A stretch of 64,000 bases of DNA from positions 1-64,000 of the forward strand of contig JAPDPT010000010.1 in assembly GCA_034506315.1 (NCBI GenBank), given 5' to 3'. The DNA is from a candidate division KSB1 bacterium (lineage in GTDB: Bacteria > Zhuqueibacterota > Zhuqueibacteria > Oleimicrobiales > Geothermoviventaceae). The first letter of the stretch is position 1. Every line of letters starts with the position of its first letter. A model generated the notes under the pieces. That model was not told the origin of the DNA, searched no databases, and saw only the letters and a list, made by a program, of their open reading frames with translations. A program made the position numbers and the translations under genes. Below are positions 1 through 8,235 of this stretch, one piece after another.

Positions 1-36
1 CGCTACCGGGAGATCGAGGCGAAGTTTGAAGGGTGA
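1..36 (+). CDS. 3' end of an unidentified gene
   Basis: The first 11 codons of the window read without a stop to a TGA at 34-36 (RYREIEAKFEG). This is probably the tail of a plus-strand gene that begins outside the window. The fragment is too short to assign a family, and it is called only because it is open from the edge and is followed by a hairpin (82-101). Confidence 0.3.
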   Translation, partial: RYREIEAKFEG

Positions 37-81
37 TCGAGCGGAAACAGACGCCCCCTCCTATGGATCGCAACGCTAAGC

Positions 82-101
82 GTTCCCCCTCCGAGGGGAA
101 C
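82..101 (+). terminator. hairpin, possible terminator of the upstream gene
   Basis: A perfect 7-bp stem (GTTCCCC at 82-88, GGGGAAC at 95-101) closes a 6-nt loop, 46 nt after the stop at 34-36. No T-run follows, so it may be a transcript-end hairpin rather than a true intrinsic terminator. The rest of 37-290 shows no credible coding signal and is GC- and purine-rich. Confidence 0.3.
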
Positions 102-290
102 CGGAGCACAGCTGCCGGAGCGGAGGAGGAACGGAGCGGGGGACACGCCAAGGAGGCCGGCGGTGCGAGAAGCTGGAATCTCCGGAGAGACAGCACGGGC
201 GCTTGAGGGACCAGGAAAAAGGCCGCACGCCGGAAGCACGCGGACCTCTTTGGCTAACGGGTACCGATGGCAGGCTACGCGGAGAACGGA

Positions 291-1079
291 ATGAGCGGAT
301 GGAAGGAAGGGCTGGCTGCGCTGATCGGCGACAACCCTCTGGTCCAAGGGCTGGCGGGGGGCCTGATGATCACTTTCTTGAACACTCTCGGCGCGCTGCT
401 TGTGCTGGTGGTCCCGCGCGTCACCCAGCGCTTCCTGGACGCAGCCCTTGGCTTTGCGGCGGGGGTCATGCTGACGGCCAGCTTCACCAGCTTGATCCTG
501 CCAGGAATCGACCGTGCCGGCATCTTCCCCGTGGCGGCGGGGATCATCCTCGGGGCGCTGTTCCTCGATCTGGCGGACCATCTGATCCCGCATTTGCACG
601 CGCTGTCCCGGGAGGAAGGCCCGCACACGGAGAGGATCCGAGCGGTGTGGCTGTTCATCATCGCCATCACCCTCCACAATATGCCGGAGGGTCTGGCGGT
701 AGGTGTAGGCTACGGATCGGGCAATATCGGCGATGCCTTCGCCCTCACCATGGCCATCGGCTTTCAGAACATACCGGAAGGGATGGCCGTCTCGTTCTCA
801 GCCCTGAGCGCCGGTATGGGCAAGAGGTTTTACGCCAGCCTGGTAGGGGTGCGCGCTGGCCTTGTGGAAATTCCCCTCGCCGTGCTCGGGGCCTGGGCGG
901 TGAGCGCGATGACCGCCATTCTGCCCTATGCAATGGGCTTTGCGGCCGGGGCCATGCTCTACGTGATCAGCGACGAAATCATCCCCGATACCCACGGGCG
1001 CGGGCACGAACGCATCGCCACGCTGGGCACCATGTCCGGGGTTCTCGTGATGCTCTACCTGGACATCGTACTCGGTTGA
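291..1079 (+). CDS. ZIP-family divalent metal transporter
   Basis: This is an inner-membrane transporter of the ZIP (ZRT/IRT-like, GufA-type) family, expected to move Zn2+ or related divalent cations toward the cytosol. The protein is almost entirely hydrophobic helices. It carries the family signature HNMPEG in the fourth helix and a second metal-site motif, QNIPEG, in the fifth; both His/Asn/Glu sets look intact. A histidine-containing stretch (HLIPHLH) precedes helix 4, as in the variable metal-binding loop. I chose ATG 291 because GGAG at 281-284 lies 6 nt upstream; an ATG at 267 is in frame but has no ribosome-binding site. It is a single-gene unit facing the minus-strand oxidoreductase. 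Which metal it prefers cannot be read from sequence. Confidence 0.9.
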   Translation: MSGWKEGLAALIGDNPLVQGLAGGLMITFLNTLGALLVLVVPRVTQRFLDAALGFAAGVMLTASFTSLILPGIDRAGIFPVAAGIILGALFLDLADHLIPHLHALSREEGPHTERIRAVWLFIIAITLHNMPEGLAVGVGYGSGNIGDAFALTMAIGFQNIPEGMAVSFSALSAGMGKRFYASLVGVRAGLVEIPLAVLGAWAVSAMTAILPYAMGFAAGAMLYVISDEIIPDTHGRGHERIATLGTMSGVLVMLYLDIVLG

Positions 1080-1082
1080 AAT

Positions 1083-1125
1083 CCCCCGAGAAAAGGGGGC
1101 GCCCCCATCTGTCCTGGGGACGCCG
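1083..1125. terminator. bidirectional terminator between convergent genes
   Basis: The 53-nt convergent gap holds overlapping inverted repeats: CCCCC (1083-1087) with GGGGG (1095-1099), and the palindrome GGGGGC/GCCCCC at 1095-1106. On the minus strand the palindrome runs straight into TTTTC, which suits termination of the Gfo/Idh gene. A further imperfect stem spans 1099-1125. Confidence 0.5.
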
Positions 1126-1132
1126 CCCGAGA

Positions 1133-2482
1133 TCACGCCTTCTTTACCGTCTCGCGATCGAAATCCCAGTACACGATCTTGCCGCTGCGAATCGAGAGAT
1201 TGACCATGTGCGCGCAGGCAGCGGCTCTGTGCCCCATTAAGGCATCCTGGACCGGCGGTTTGCGGGTCCTCACGGATTCGAAGAACCTCTGCATGTGGAC
1301 GAGGGTGGCGTCCAGTCCTTCTTCCCGGTAGATCTCGGCAGCCTCCAGTACCCTTGGCGGCTGCGTGTCAGGTCTTTCCGCTGCCAGGACCTTGGGGTCC
1401 CGGTAGTAGGCTTCTTCCAGCTCCTTGGGCCAGCTCCGCACGATCCAGCCGTTGTCTTCGTGGACAATTTCGGGGTAGAAGCGGAGTTCGCCGCCTCCCA
1501 CCTCGAGGCTCCCCTCGGTCCCCAGGATCTGAAAACCGCTCCCGCCCAGCCTCTGGTTGTTGAACGTCGTGCTCATATTAACCATGAAACCCTCAGGGTA
1601 TTCCAGCACGGCGTTCACCGTGTCGGGAACCTCGCGGCTCTCCCGCCAGCGGTAGAGGGCGCCCATAGCCATGGCGCTGCGGGCCATCTTCGCCCCCATC
1701 ACGAAGTGGATCGAGGTGCAAAGGTGGACGAACAGATCTGTGGGAATACCTCCGGAGTAGTCCCAGTAGCAACGCCACCGGAAGAAGCGTTCGAGGCTGA
1801 ACGGCCTCTTCGGTGCGGGCCCGAGGAACATCTCCCAGTCGACCGTCTCCGGCGAAGCGTCGGGCGGGATGGGGTAGATCCAGGCCCCGCTTGCGGTGTT
1901 CCGGTTGTAGTAGGCCCGGATCATCGTGATCTGGCCCAGTTTGCCCGAGGCCACGATCTCGCGGGCCTTCTCCTGAATCGCCGAGCTCATTCCCTGGCTT
2001 CCCACTTGCAGGATACGGCCGGTCCGCCTGACCGCATGGACGATCTCCACACCCTCGTCCACGGTGTAGGTGAGCGGCTTTTCGATGTACACGTCCTTCC
2101 CTGCCTCCAGGGCCTCGATCGCCTGACGCGCGTGCCAATGGTCCGGGGTTGCGATCACTACGACGTCGATCCCCTTGTCTGCGAGGATGTTGCGGTAGTC
2201 ACCGTAGTCCTTGGCGCGGCCCTGCGTTCGATCGATGGCTCTACGCACCCTTCCCTTGTAGGCATCGCAGACGGCCACAATCTCCGTCCCGGGGACCTTC
2301 ATTACAGCTTCCATGAGCTCCTGCCCGCGCGCGCCTACGCCGATCATCCCCACGGTGATGGCGTCGTTGGGCCCCGTTTTCTTCGTCCCTTGGGGCTGAA
2401 CAAGGCGGGGCCCGAGGCTAACGAACATGCCGGTCGCGGCGCTGTGCCGCAGAAATTCCCTGCGCGTCATTCCTCTGCGCAT
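1133..2482 (-). CDS. Tat-exported Gfo/Idh/MocA-family oxidoreductase
   Basis: A predicted NAD(P)-dependent sugar or polyol oxidoreductase, exported already folded. The N-terminus has a twin-arginine signal (TRREFLRHSA) followed by a hydrophobic segment. The Rossmann fold follows with GMIGVGARGQE, VAVCDAY and ATPDHWH, then the EKP motif (DVYIEKPLTY) typical of the Gfo/Idh/MocA family. The C-terminal half is the alpha/beta substrate domain. Its length (about 449 aa) is usual for secreted 'bacterial-type' members. The start is ATG 2482, preceded by AGGGAGGTAGGAG; a GTG at 2503 is in frame but less likely. It lies 48 nt downstream of a sugar isomerase-like gene on the same strand, suggesting joint catabolism of a sugar derivative. 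Substrate unknown. Confidence 0.9.
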   Translation of the reverse strand: MRRGMTRREFLRHSAATGMFVSLGPRLVQPQGTKKTGPNDAITVGMIGVGARGQELMEAVMKVPGTEIVAVCDAYKGRVRRAIDRTQGRAKDYGDYRNILADKGIDVVVIATPDHWHARQAIEALEAGKDVYIEKPLTYTVDEGVEIVHAVRRTGRILQVGSQGMSSAIQEKAREIVASGKLGQITMIRAYYNRNTASGAWIYPIPPDASPETVDWEMFLGPAPKRPFSLERFFRWRCYWDYSGGIPTDLFVHLCTSIHFVMGAKMARSAMAMGALYRWRESREVPDTVNAVLEYPEGFMVNMSTTFNNQRLGGSGFQILGTEGSLEVGGGELRFYPEIVHEDNGWIVRSWPKELEEAYYRDPKVLAAERPDTQPPRVLEAAEIYREEGLDATLVHMQRFFESVRTRKPPVQDALMGHRAAACAHMVNLSIRSGKIVYWDFDRETVKKA

Positions 2483-2530
2483 TGCTCCTACCTCCCTCTT
2501 CACGTTCGCCTGCTCGGATCCCGTGGCGAC

Positions 2531-3388
2531 CTAATCGCCTTCGGCCCAGATGTTGGCCAGAAGACCTTTGAGATACGCGATAGCCGCCACGATGTCTCGC
2601 CGCTGCTCTTCTCCCTCAATCTCACGCTCCACCGTAAGGGGCTCCCGATAGCCAGCTCGTCGGAGGACGCGCAAGATTCCGGCAAAGTCCACGTGACCGA
2701 GGCCGACGGGGACCTCCAGCCCCCAGGTCAGCCCGGGTCGGTCCGACCAGCGCGCGTCCTTGCAGTGCACGCTTCTAATGTGGGGAGCCAGCTTCTCCGC
2801 AGCCTCCACAGGATCCCCTGTGCCGTAGAGGATCATATTGGCCGGGTCAAAATTGACGGCCACGTTCGGCTCGCCCAGATCCATCAGAAAGTCGCGGAGG
2901 AGTTCGGCGCTTTCCTGGCCCGTTTCCAGGTGGAGCCACAGCCCGAGCTCGGCGCACCACCTGGAAAGGGACCTCGTCACCTCCACAATCTCCCGGTAAG
3001 AGGCGCCTGCGCGATCGGGCGGGAGGAAACCGAGGTGAAGCCCGATGGCTGGGGCACGTAGGTGCGCGGCCACCTCGGCCATGGCCTTGGCTGCTCGCAG
3101 ACGTTCCGCCCGGTGTTCCTCCGGCACAAGGCCCACGGTGCGACGAACGGTTGGGATGTCCCGGTAGTCCTCTCCCTCGAAAAGGCAGAACACCACAGTG
3201 GGCCGGATCTCGCACTGGCTAAGAAGCTCCAGGAGACGATCGCGCTGCCCGCCGTCCGGTACAGAGCTGGAGTGAATGGCAAGATGGCAGGTGCTGACGC
3301 CAGCGACGGTCAGGAAATCCAGGAACTCCGGCAGCCGCTTGTCCGCGTGAACAAAGACGCCGAATGGCAGCCCGCTTCCCTCGCCCAC
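2531..3388 (-). CDS. sugar phosphate isomerase/epimerase-like TIM-barrel protein
   Basis: A xylose isomerase-like TIM barrel (AP endonuclease 2 superfamily), 285 aa, probably cytoplasmic because no signal is seen. Supporting residues include the strand motifs IGLHLGF, LHLETG and VNFDPANM and the late metal-site region SVHCKDA, followed by VPVGLGHVDF and the C-terminal VEREIEG. These fit a divalent-metal site of Glu, Asp, His and Glu. Family members isomerise or epimerise sugars, inositol derivatives or hydroxypyruvate. The start is GTG 3388, with GGAGG about 9 nt upstream. It is probably the first gene of a two-gene unit with the Tat oxidoreductase downstream. The exact substrate cannot be stated. 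Confidence 0.85.
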   Translation of the reverse strand: MGEGSGLPFGVFVHADKRLPEFLDFLTVAGVSTCHLAIHSSSVPDGGQRDRLLELLSQCEIRPTVVFCLFEGEDYRDIPTVRRTVGLVPEEHRAERLRAAKAMAEVAAHLRAPAIGLHLGFLPPDRAGASYREIVEVTRSLSRWCAELGLWLHLETGQESAELLRDFLMDLGEPNVAVNFDPANMILYGTGDPVEAAEKLAPHIRSVHCKDARWSDRPGLTWGLEVPVGLGHVDFAGILRVLRRAGYREPLTVEREIEGEEQRRDIVAAIAYLKGLLANIWAEGD

Positions 3389-3498
3389 ACCAGGCCTCCT
3401 CCCTTGTCCGGGGTTTGATCCGCTCTGGGGACGGTTTCGAGCTACGCCGCCAAGTTACGAATCCGGGAGTGCCCCCGCAAGCGGCCGCGAAAATTCTG

Positions 3499-3527
3499 TT
3501 GCATTTCCGGGTCGATTTGGCTAAACT
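3499..3527 (+). promoter_or_regulatory. candidate promoter of the histidine operon
   Basis: TTGCAT (3499-3504) and TAAACT (3522-3527) are separated by exactly 17 nt, a sigma-70-like arrangement. This would start RNA near 3534, about 29 nt before the leader-peptide ATG. The same -10 hexamer and spacing recur in front of the TPR-CHAT gene (49665-49693). It is a prediction from sequence only. Confidence 0.45.
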
Positions 3528-3562
3528 TCGCGCGTGCCAGGAGACACAAGCTGGAGAAGACG

Positions 3563-3628
3563 ATGCAGGTCCTTCACCAACATCCCTTTCACCATCCCTT
3601 TCACGTAGACCACAGTACCGGTGGGTGA
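3563..3628 (+). CDS. hisL: his operon leader peptide (21 aa, six His codons)
   Basis: A short reading frame, ATG 3563 to TGA 3626-3628, encodes a 21-residue peptide with His at positions 5, 7, 10, 11, 14 and 17. GGAG (3553-3556) sits 6 nt upstream of the ATG. It is followed by a terminator at 3661-3684 and then hisG. In known his attenuators the ribosome stalls on these codons when charged His-tRNA is scarce, which lets the operon be read. The peptide shares no obvious sequence with the E. coli leader, which has seven consecutive His. The His codons are interspersed with Pro and Phe codons. Codon content, position and competing hairpins all agree, so I am confident despite the small size. Confidence 0.85.
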   Translation: MQVLHQHPFHHPFHVDHSTGG

Positions 3629-3671
3629 TCTGCACTGTCGCTGATGTCCAAGTTCCTGAGAGCCCACCGGT
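3617..3671 (+). promoter_or_regulatory. antiterminator pairing of the his attenuator
   Basis: ACCGGTGGG at 3617-3625, the last codons of the leader peptide, is a perfect 9-bp complement of CCCACCGGT at 3663-3671, the 5' arm of the terminator. A ribosome that reaches the stop at 3626-3628 would mask 3617-3625 and let the terminator form. A ribosome stalled on the early His codons (3575-3595) would leave it free to form the antiterminator. A further 5-bp pairing, ACAGT (3612-3616) with ACTGT (3634-3638), may serve as the alternative upstream hairpin. Confidence 0.75.
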
Positions 3672-3684
3672 CGGTGGGCTTTTT
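3661..3684 (+). terminator. attenuator terminator upstream of hisG
   Basis: A perfect 8-bp stem (AGCCCACC, 3661-3668; GGTGGGCT, 3673-3680) with a 4-nt loop GGTC is followed directly by a T-run (3680-3684). It is a classical intrinsic terminator, 45 nt before hisG and 33 nt after the leader peptide. Its 5' arm is shared with the antiterminator. Confidence 0.85.
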
Positions 3685-3728
3685 CGTTAGAGCTGACAGC
3701 GGCACGAGGCCATCTTCGAGGCACACCC

Positions 3729-4598
3729 ATGGTTCTGAAACTTGGTTTGCCCAAGGGGAGCTTGCAGGAGGCCACCTTTCGCCTGTTCAATCGGGCTGGC
3801 TTTTTCCTGTCGGTTGGCCCTCGCAGCTATTTCCCCGTCATCGACGACGAGGAGATCGAGCCTGTACTGATCCGCGCGCAGGAGATTGCGAAGTACGTCG
3901 AGCGCGGCGTTTTCGACGCCGGGCTGACGGGCCTGGACTGGATCCTCGAGACCGAGGCGGACGTCCACGAGGTGTGTGAGCTTGCTTACTCCAAGCAGAC
4001 CCTGCGGCCTGTGCGCTGGGTCGTGGCAGTTCCCAAGGACTCGGAGATCCAGAGCGTGAAGGATCTTCAGGGGAGACGGATCGCCACCGAAATCGTCCAT
4101 CTGACGCGCAAGTACCTCGCCGCTCACGGCGTGGAGGCGGACGTCGAGTTTTCTTGGGGCGCCACGGAAGTGAAAGCGCCCATTCTGGCGGACGCCATTG
4201 TCGAGGCGACGGAAACCGGCGCCTCCCTGCGCGCCAACGGTCTGCGCATCGTGGACACGGTCCTGGAATCCACGACGCGGCTCATCGCCAACCGCGAGAG
4301 CTGGCAGGATCCCTGGAAACGGCAGAAGATCGAGAACCTGGCGCTCCTCCTTCAGGGCGCCATGGCTGCGGAAGGCCGCGTCGGCCTCAAGATGAACGTC
4401 CCGCGCGCCCGCCTGCAGGAAGTAGCCGGGGTCGTCCCATCGATGAAAAACCCGACGATTTCGCCCCTCACCGACCCAGACTGGGTAGCCATGGAGGTGG
4501 TCGTACCCGAAGCCGAAGTGCGCCGACTGATCCCCGTCCTCAAACAGATGGGAGCCCAGGACATCATCGAGTATCCATTGAACAAGGTCATCCCCTAA
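3729..4598 (+). CDS. hisG: ATP phosphoribosyltransferase, long form
   Basis: This is the first enzyme of histidine biosynthesis. It joins ATP and PRPP to give N1-(5-phosphoribosyl)-ATP in the cytosol. At 289 aa it is the long, hexameric form. The catalytic domain begins [10 protein letters not shown] and includes DAGLTGLDW and the PRPP-loop region around residues 150-170. The last ~75 residues (from about 'PSMKNPTIS') form the ACT-like regulatory domain that binds histidine, so no HisZ partner is needed. It is the first gene of an eight-gene operon controlled by the attenuator just upstream. ATG 3729 has only a weak GAGG upstream. The next gene begins about 20 nt after its stop. Confidence 0.97.
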   Translation: MVLKLGLPKGSLQEATFRLFNRAGFFLSVGPRSYFPVIDDEEIEPVLIRAQEIAKYVERGVFDAGLTGLDWILETEADVHEVCELAYSKQTLRPVRWVVAVPKDSEIQSVKDLQGRRIATEIVHLTRKYLAAHGVEADVEFSWGATEVKAPILADAIVEATETGASLRANGLRIVDTVLESTTRLIANRESWQDPWKRQKIENLALLLQGAMAAEGRVGLKMNVPRARLQEVAGVVPSMKNPTISPLTDPDWVAMEVVVPEAEVRRLIPVLKQMGAQDIIEYPLNKVIP

Positions 4599-4621
4599 GC
4601 AAACTCTGGATGGTCGAGGCC

Positions 4622-5926
4622 ATGCCCATTCCCATTTACCGCGACGAAGAAGCAACTCAGTTCTTGGAGCGCTTGGAGGCCCTCCGACAGGAGGAGGATC
4701 GGCAGGTCGAGGCAGTGGCCCGGTCCATCCTCGAAGAGGTTCGTAGCCGAGGCGACGATGCCCTGCGGGAGCTAACGCGGCGACACGATGGCGTCGATCT
4801 GCCCCCGGAAAGCTTTCGGGTGACCGATGCCGAATTCCAGGAGGCCTGGGAAGAGGTCCCAGGCGAAGTGCGTTCCGCCCTCGCCTCGGCGGCTGAGAAC
4901 ATTCGCCGCTTCCACCAGCGGCCGCTCCCCGAGTCCTGGCTCATCTGGGAAGAAGGCGGGGTGATCCTGGGCGAGAGGTTTTCCCCCCTGGACCGAGTGG
5001 GAATCTACGTACCCGGCGGACGAGCTGCCTACCCTTCCACCCTGTTGATGTGCGCCCTTCCGGCCCAGATCGCTGGGGTACAGGAGATCGCCGTCTGTTC
5101 CGCGCCCGGCCCCCAGGGCAAAGCCCATCCCCTTGTCCTGGTGGCGGCGCGGATCGCCGGGATACACGAGGTCTACAAGATAGGCGGCGCGCAGGCTGTA
5201 GCGGCCCTCGCATTTGGAACCCAGACGATTCGCCCGGTCGACAAGATCGTGGGCCCGGGGAACGCCTACGTGACGGCCGCCAAGCGCCTCGTGTTCGGAC
5301 GGGTGGGAATTGATATGCTCGCCGGCCCAAGCGAGGTGGTCATCCTGGCGGATGACTCGGCAGAACCGGCCTACATCGCTGCTGATCTGTTGGCGCAGGC
5401 AGAACACGACCCGATGTCTGTAGCCCTCCTGATCACCCCCTGCGGATGGCTGGGGCAGGCGGTGGCCAACGAACTGGAGGAGCAGTTGACCGATCTTCCC
5501 AGGCGAGAGGTGGCCGCCGAAAGCCTTCGCACCCGCGGTGGCATTCTCCTGGGCCGGGACCTTAAGGAGTGCCTCCAGTGGATCAACCGTCTTGCCCCCG
5601 AGCACCTCGGGATTCACCTGCCCGATCCCTGGCCCCTGCTCAAGGAGATTCGGCACGCGGGATCCATCTTCCTCGGAAGCTACTCGCCAGAAGCGATCGG
5701 CGACTACTGGGCCGGGCCGAATCACGTGCTGCCCACAGGAGGAAGCGCGCGTTTCAGCTCGGCCCTGTCGGTGCGGGACTTCCTGAAAGCGAGCAATGTG
5801 ATCAGCTACACGCGAATCTCCCTATCGGCCTACGCCTCCGCGGTGGCTGGACTTGCGCGAGCGGAGGGCCTGGAGGGACACGCAAGGGCGATCGAGCGGA
5901 GGTTGGTGGCCAATGCTTCTCGATAA
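4622..5926 (+). CDS. hisD: histidinol dehydrogenase
   Basis: A zinc- and NAD-dependent enzyme that oxidises L-histidinol to L-histidine in two steps, the last reactions of the pathway. Family hallmarks are YVPGGRAAYPST, KIGGAQAVAALA, VDKIVGPGNAYV, LAGPSEV and the zinc/catalytic region AQAEHDP. Near the C-terminus are APEHLG and GPNHVLPT. The length, 434 aa from ATG 4622, is normal. An in-frame ATG at 4610 is possible. The frame stays open back to 4154, but that stretch overlaps hisG in another frame and is not part of this protein. The 3' end overlaps hisC by 14 nt, which suggests translational coupling. Confidence 0.97.
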   Translation: MPIPIYRDEEATQFLERLEALRQEEDRQVEAVARSILEEVRSRGDDALRELTRRHDGVDLPPESFRVTDAEFQEAWEEVPGEVRSALASAAENIRRFHQRPLPESWLIWEEGGVILGERFSPLDRVGIYVPGGRAAYPSTLLMCALPAQIAGVQEIAVCSAPGPQGKAHPLVLVAARIAGIHEVYKIGGAQAVAALAFGTQTIRPVDKIVGPGNAYVTAAKRLVFGRVGIDMLAGPSEVVILADDSAEPAYIAADLLAQAEHDPMSVALLITPCGWLGQAVANELEEQLTDLPRREVAAESLRTRGGILLGRDLKECLQWINRLAPEHLGIHLPDPWPLLKEIRHAGSIFLGSYSPEAIGDYWAGPNHVLPTGGSARFSSALSVRDFLKASNVISYTRISLSAYASAVAGLARAEGLEGHARAIERRLVANASR

Positions 5927-7007
5927 CATCCGAGCCGAAGTACGTTCCCTGCCGGGCTACAGCGCACCGGAAAGAGGCAGGCCCGTCGTCAAACTGGATC
6001 AGAACGAGTGCCCCTTTGACTTGCCGGAGGAAATAAAGCGCAGAGCCCTGGAACGGCTGCGGACCACGCCCTGGAACCGCTATCCGGGATTTGAGAACCC
6101 AGAGCTCCGGGAAAAGCTCGCCGCCCGGTTGGGCGTGAGCCCCAATCAAGTCCTCCTCGGCCACGGCTCGAATCAGATCATCTACAGCCTGGCGATGGCG
6201 GTCCTGGAACGAGGAACGCGCCTGGTCTACTCTCCGCCGACGTTCTCCCTTTTCGAGCTGGTGGGCCGGATCTTTGGGGCCGAACTGCACCCGGTGCCTC
6301 AGCTGCCGGGATTTGTCCTCGACGGCGAGGCCATCGCCCAGGCGGCCGAAGGAGCCCGGATCACGATGATCGCTTCGCCTAACAACCCCACGGGGGCAGC
6401 CCTTGACCCGGCCTACCTCGACCGCATCGCCGGCAATACCTCTGGGCTGGTGCTCTGGGACGAAGCGTACCACGAGTTTTACGGCCGCACGGGGCTTCCC
6501 GCCGTCCAGCGGCACCGGAACGTGCTTGTCCTGCGCACCTTCTCTAAAGCCTTTGGTCTGGCTGGCGTGCGCTTCGGGTTTCTTGTGGGTGATCCGGAAG
6601 TAATCGCCGAGCTGCGGAAGGTCAACCTTCCATTCAATGTCGATCGCCTCTCGGAGGCCGTGGTGGATGTGGCGCTGGACAACGACGGATTCGTCCGCGA
6701 GCGGGTGGAACGGATCGTCCGCGAGCGACAGCGCCTCTACACCGAGCTTGCGGCTACACCCGGAGTTGTCGTCTTTCCGTCGGAGACGAATTTCCTCCTC
6801 ATCCGCGTGCCGAAGGCTGAAATTGTCTTCCGCTCCCTCCTTTCCCAGGGAGTGTTTGTGCGTTCCTTCGTCTCGGTGCCCGGATTGGAGGGCTGTCTCC
6901 GCGTCACGGTGGGGGCCCCGGAGGAAAACGATCTTCTCCTGGCAGCGCTCCAAAAGGCTCTGGCTGAGGCCGGGGTATCGGTGGAACAGGTGCCAGCAGA
7001 AGGGTAG
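5913..7007 (+). CDS. hisC: histidinol-phosphate aminotransferase
   Basis: A PLP-dependent fold type I aminotransferase that converts imidazole-acetol phosphate and glutamate to histidinol phosphate. The sequence shows VKLDQNE at the N-terminus, the cofactor-binding SPNNPTG, DEAYHEF, and the Schiff-base lysine in RTFSKAFGLAGVR. A late arginine-bearing region (GCLRVTVG) should hold the substrate carboxylate. The length is 364 aa from ATG 5913, chosen because GGAGG lies about 10 nt upstream and the start overlaps the end of hisD. An upstream extension to 5853 is in frame with no RBS. It is separated from hisB by 5 nt. Confidence 0.96.
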   Translation: MLLDNIRAEVRSLPGYSAPERGRPVVKLDQNECPFDLPEEIKRRALERLRTTPWNRYPGFENPELREKLAARLGVSPNQVLLGHGSNQIIYSLAMAVLERGTRLVYSPPTFSLFELVGRIFGAELHPVPQLPGFVLDGEAIAQAAEGARITMIASPNNPTGAALDPAYLDRIAGNTSGLVLWDEAYHEFYGRTGLPAVQRHRNVLVLRTFSKAFGLAGVRFGFLVGDPEVIAELRKVNLPFNVDRLSEAVVDVALDNDGFVRERVERIVRERQRLYTELAATPGVVVFPSETNFLLIRVPKAEIVFRSLLSQGVFVRSFVSVPGLEGCLRVTVGAPEENDLLLAALQKALAEAGVSVEQVPAEG

Positions 7008-7012
7008 ACGCG

Positions 7013-7603
7013 ATGAACCGGAACGCTGAATTTCACTGGAAGACGCGGGAGGTGGAAGCCACCGTACAGGTCGCTATCGATGGGAGCGGAAGCGCCGCCA
7101 TCGACACGGGCATCGGGTTCCTTGACCACCTTCTGGAGACCTTTGCCCGCAATGCGCTGGTGGATCTGGAGCTCAAAGCGCGGGGCGACCTGGAGGTGGA
7201 CGCGCACCACACCGTCGAAGACGTCGGGATTGCCCTGGGCATCGCCTTGCGACAGGCCCTCGGCGACAAGGACGGCATCTACCGCTACGGCTGGGTGATC
7301 TTGCCCATGGACGATGCCCTTGTACAGCTGGCCCTGGACCTCGGAGGTCGGCCCTACTTTTCTCTGGTCCGGGAGCGCCGGTTGGAGAAGGTTGGCCAGT
7401 TCGACGGCGAGCTGGCGGAAGAATTCCTGCGTGCCCTGGTCAACAATCTGGGAATGAACCTGCACATCGAAGTCCTTGCCGGGTGGAACACCCACCACAT
7501 CCTCGAGGCGATGTTCAAGGCCCTCGGACGAGCCTTCCGGATGGCCGCGGAACGGGATCCACGGACTCAGGGCGTGCCTTCCACCAAGGGGAGCCTGCAG
7601 TGA
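7013..7603 (+). CDS. hisB: imidazoleglycerol-phosphate dehydratase (monofunctional)
   Basis: A manganese-dependent enzyme that dehydrates imidazole-glycerol phosphate to imidazole-acetol phosphate. At 196 aa it carries only the dehydratase domain; the histidinol-phosphatase half found in E. coli HisB is absent. Metal-binding histidine clusters are clear: GFLDHLLE, DAHHTVED and, near the C-terminus, GWNTHHILE. The stop codon overlaps the GTG start of hisH in the sequence GTGA. A separate histidinol phosphatase must be encoded elsewhere, as none is in this operon. Confidence 0.97.
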   Translation: MNRNAEFHWKTREVEATVQVAIDGSGSAAIDTGIGFLDHLLETFARNALVDLELKARGDLEVDAHHTVEDVGIALGIALRQALGDKDGIYRYGWVILPMDDALVQLALDLGGRPYFSLVRERRLEKVGQFDGELAEEFLRALVNNLGMNLHIEVLAGWNTHHILEAMFKALGRAFRMAAERDPRTQGVPSTKGSLQ

Positions 7604-8199
7604 TCGCGGTGGTGGATTACGGCGCGGGAAACCTGCGGAGCGTCGAGAAAGCCCTTCAGGCCGTGGGTGGCGACGCCCGTCTCACCGATCGCCCGGAGGA
7701 AATCCGCAAGGCGGATCGCGTTGTGCTTCCGGGCGTCGGCGCCTTTGGAGACGCCGCCCAGCGCTTGCGCCGCCTGGGTCTGGCGGATGCCGTGCTCGAC
7801 GTAATTCGCGCAGGCAGACCGTTCCTCGGCATTTGCCTTGGACTGCAGCTCCTGTTCGAGCGAAGTGAAGAGTCGTCGGAGACCCCCGGCCTCGCGCTCC
7901 TGGCTGGAGTCGTCAGGCGATTCCCTCCGCAACTCAAAGTCCCTCACCTGGGCTGGAACGCGGTGCGTTTCCTCCCCTCCGAGCCAATGTTCGCGTCGAT
8001 ACCGCAGGGAAGTTACTTCTACTTCGCCCACTCGTTCTACGCAGACACGCCCCGGTCAGAACTGGTCGCGGGCATCACGGAATACGGGGTAGATTTCCCC
8101 TCCGCCCTGTGCTGGGAGAACGTCTGGGCCGTCCAGTTTCACCCCGAGAAATCCCAGAGGTGGGGGCTCCAGCTCCTCCGAAACTTCTTGGCCATGTGA
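7600..8199 (+). CDS. hisH: imidazole glycerol phosphate synthase, glutaminase subunit
   Basis: A class I glutamine amidotransferase that releases ammonia from glutamine and passes it to HisF. The triad is visible: nucleophile Cys in GICLGLQLL, and His and Glu in QFHPEKS. The N-terminus VVDYGAGNLRSV is typical of HisH. It starts at GTG 7600, four nucleotides inside hisB, with GGGGAG six nt upstream; the length is then 199 aa. An extension back to 7483 is in frame but only overlaps hisB. Its partner hisF lies after hisA in the same operon. Confidence 0.96.
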   Translation: MIAVVDYGAGNLRSVEKALQAVGGDARLTDRPEEIRKADRVVLPGVGAFGDAAQRLRRLGLADAVLDVIRAGRPFLGICLGLQLLFERSEESSETPGLALLAGVVRRFPPQLKVPHLGWNAVRFLPSEPMFASIPQGSYFYFAHSFYADTPRSELVAGITEYGVDFPSALCWENVWAVQFHPEKSQRWGLQLLRNFLAM

Positions 8200-8235
8200 A
8201 GGAGCCGACGGGGAAGAATCGGAGCGGGGAAAGCC

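Noticed and set aside
203-1240. 345-codon open frame overlapping the ZIP transporter
   Set aside because: Arg/Gly/His-rich shadow of the transporter in another frame; the transporter has helices and HNMPEG motifs.
1295-3061. 588-codon open frame opposite the Gfo/Idh and isomerase genes
   Set aside because: It is antisense to two genes with clear family motifs; its translation has no domain and its length is explained by high GC, which makes stops rare.
4154-4609. N-terminal extension of hisD in an open frame
   Set aside because: The extension overlaps hisG out of frame and adds sequence absent from any HisD; the conserved part starts near 4622.
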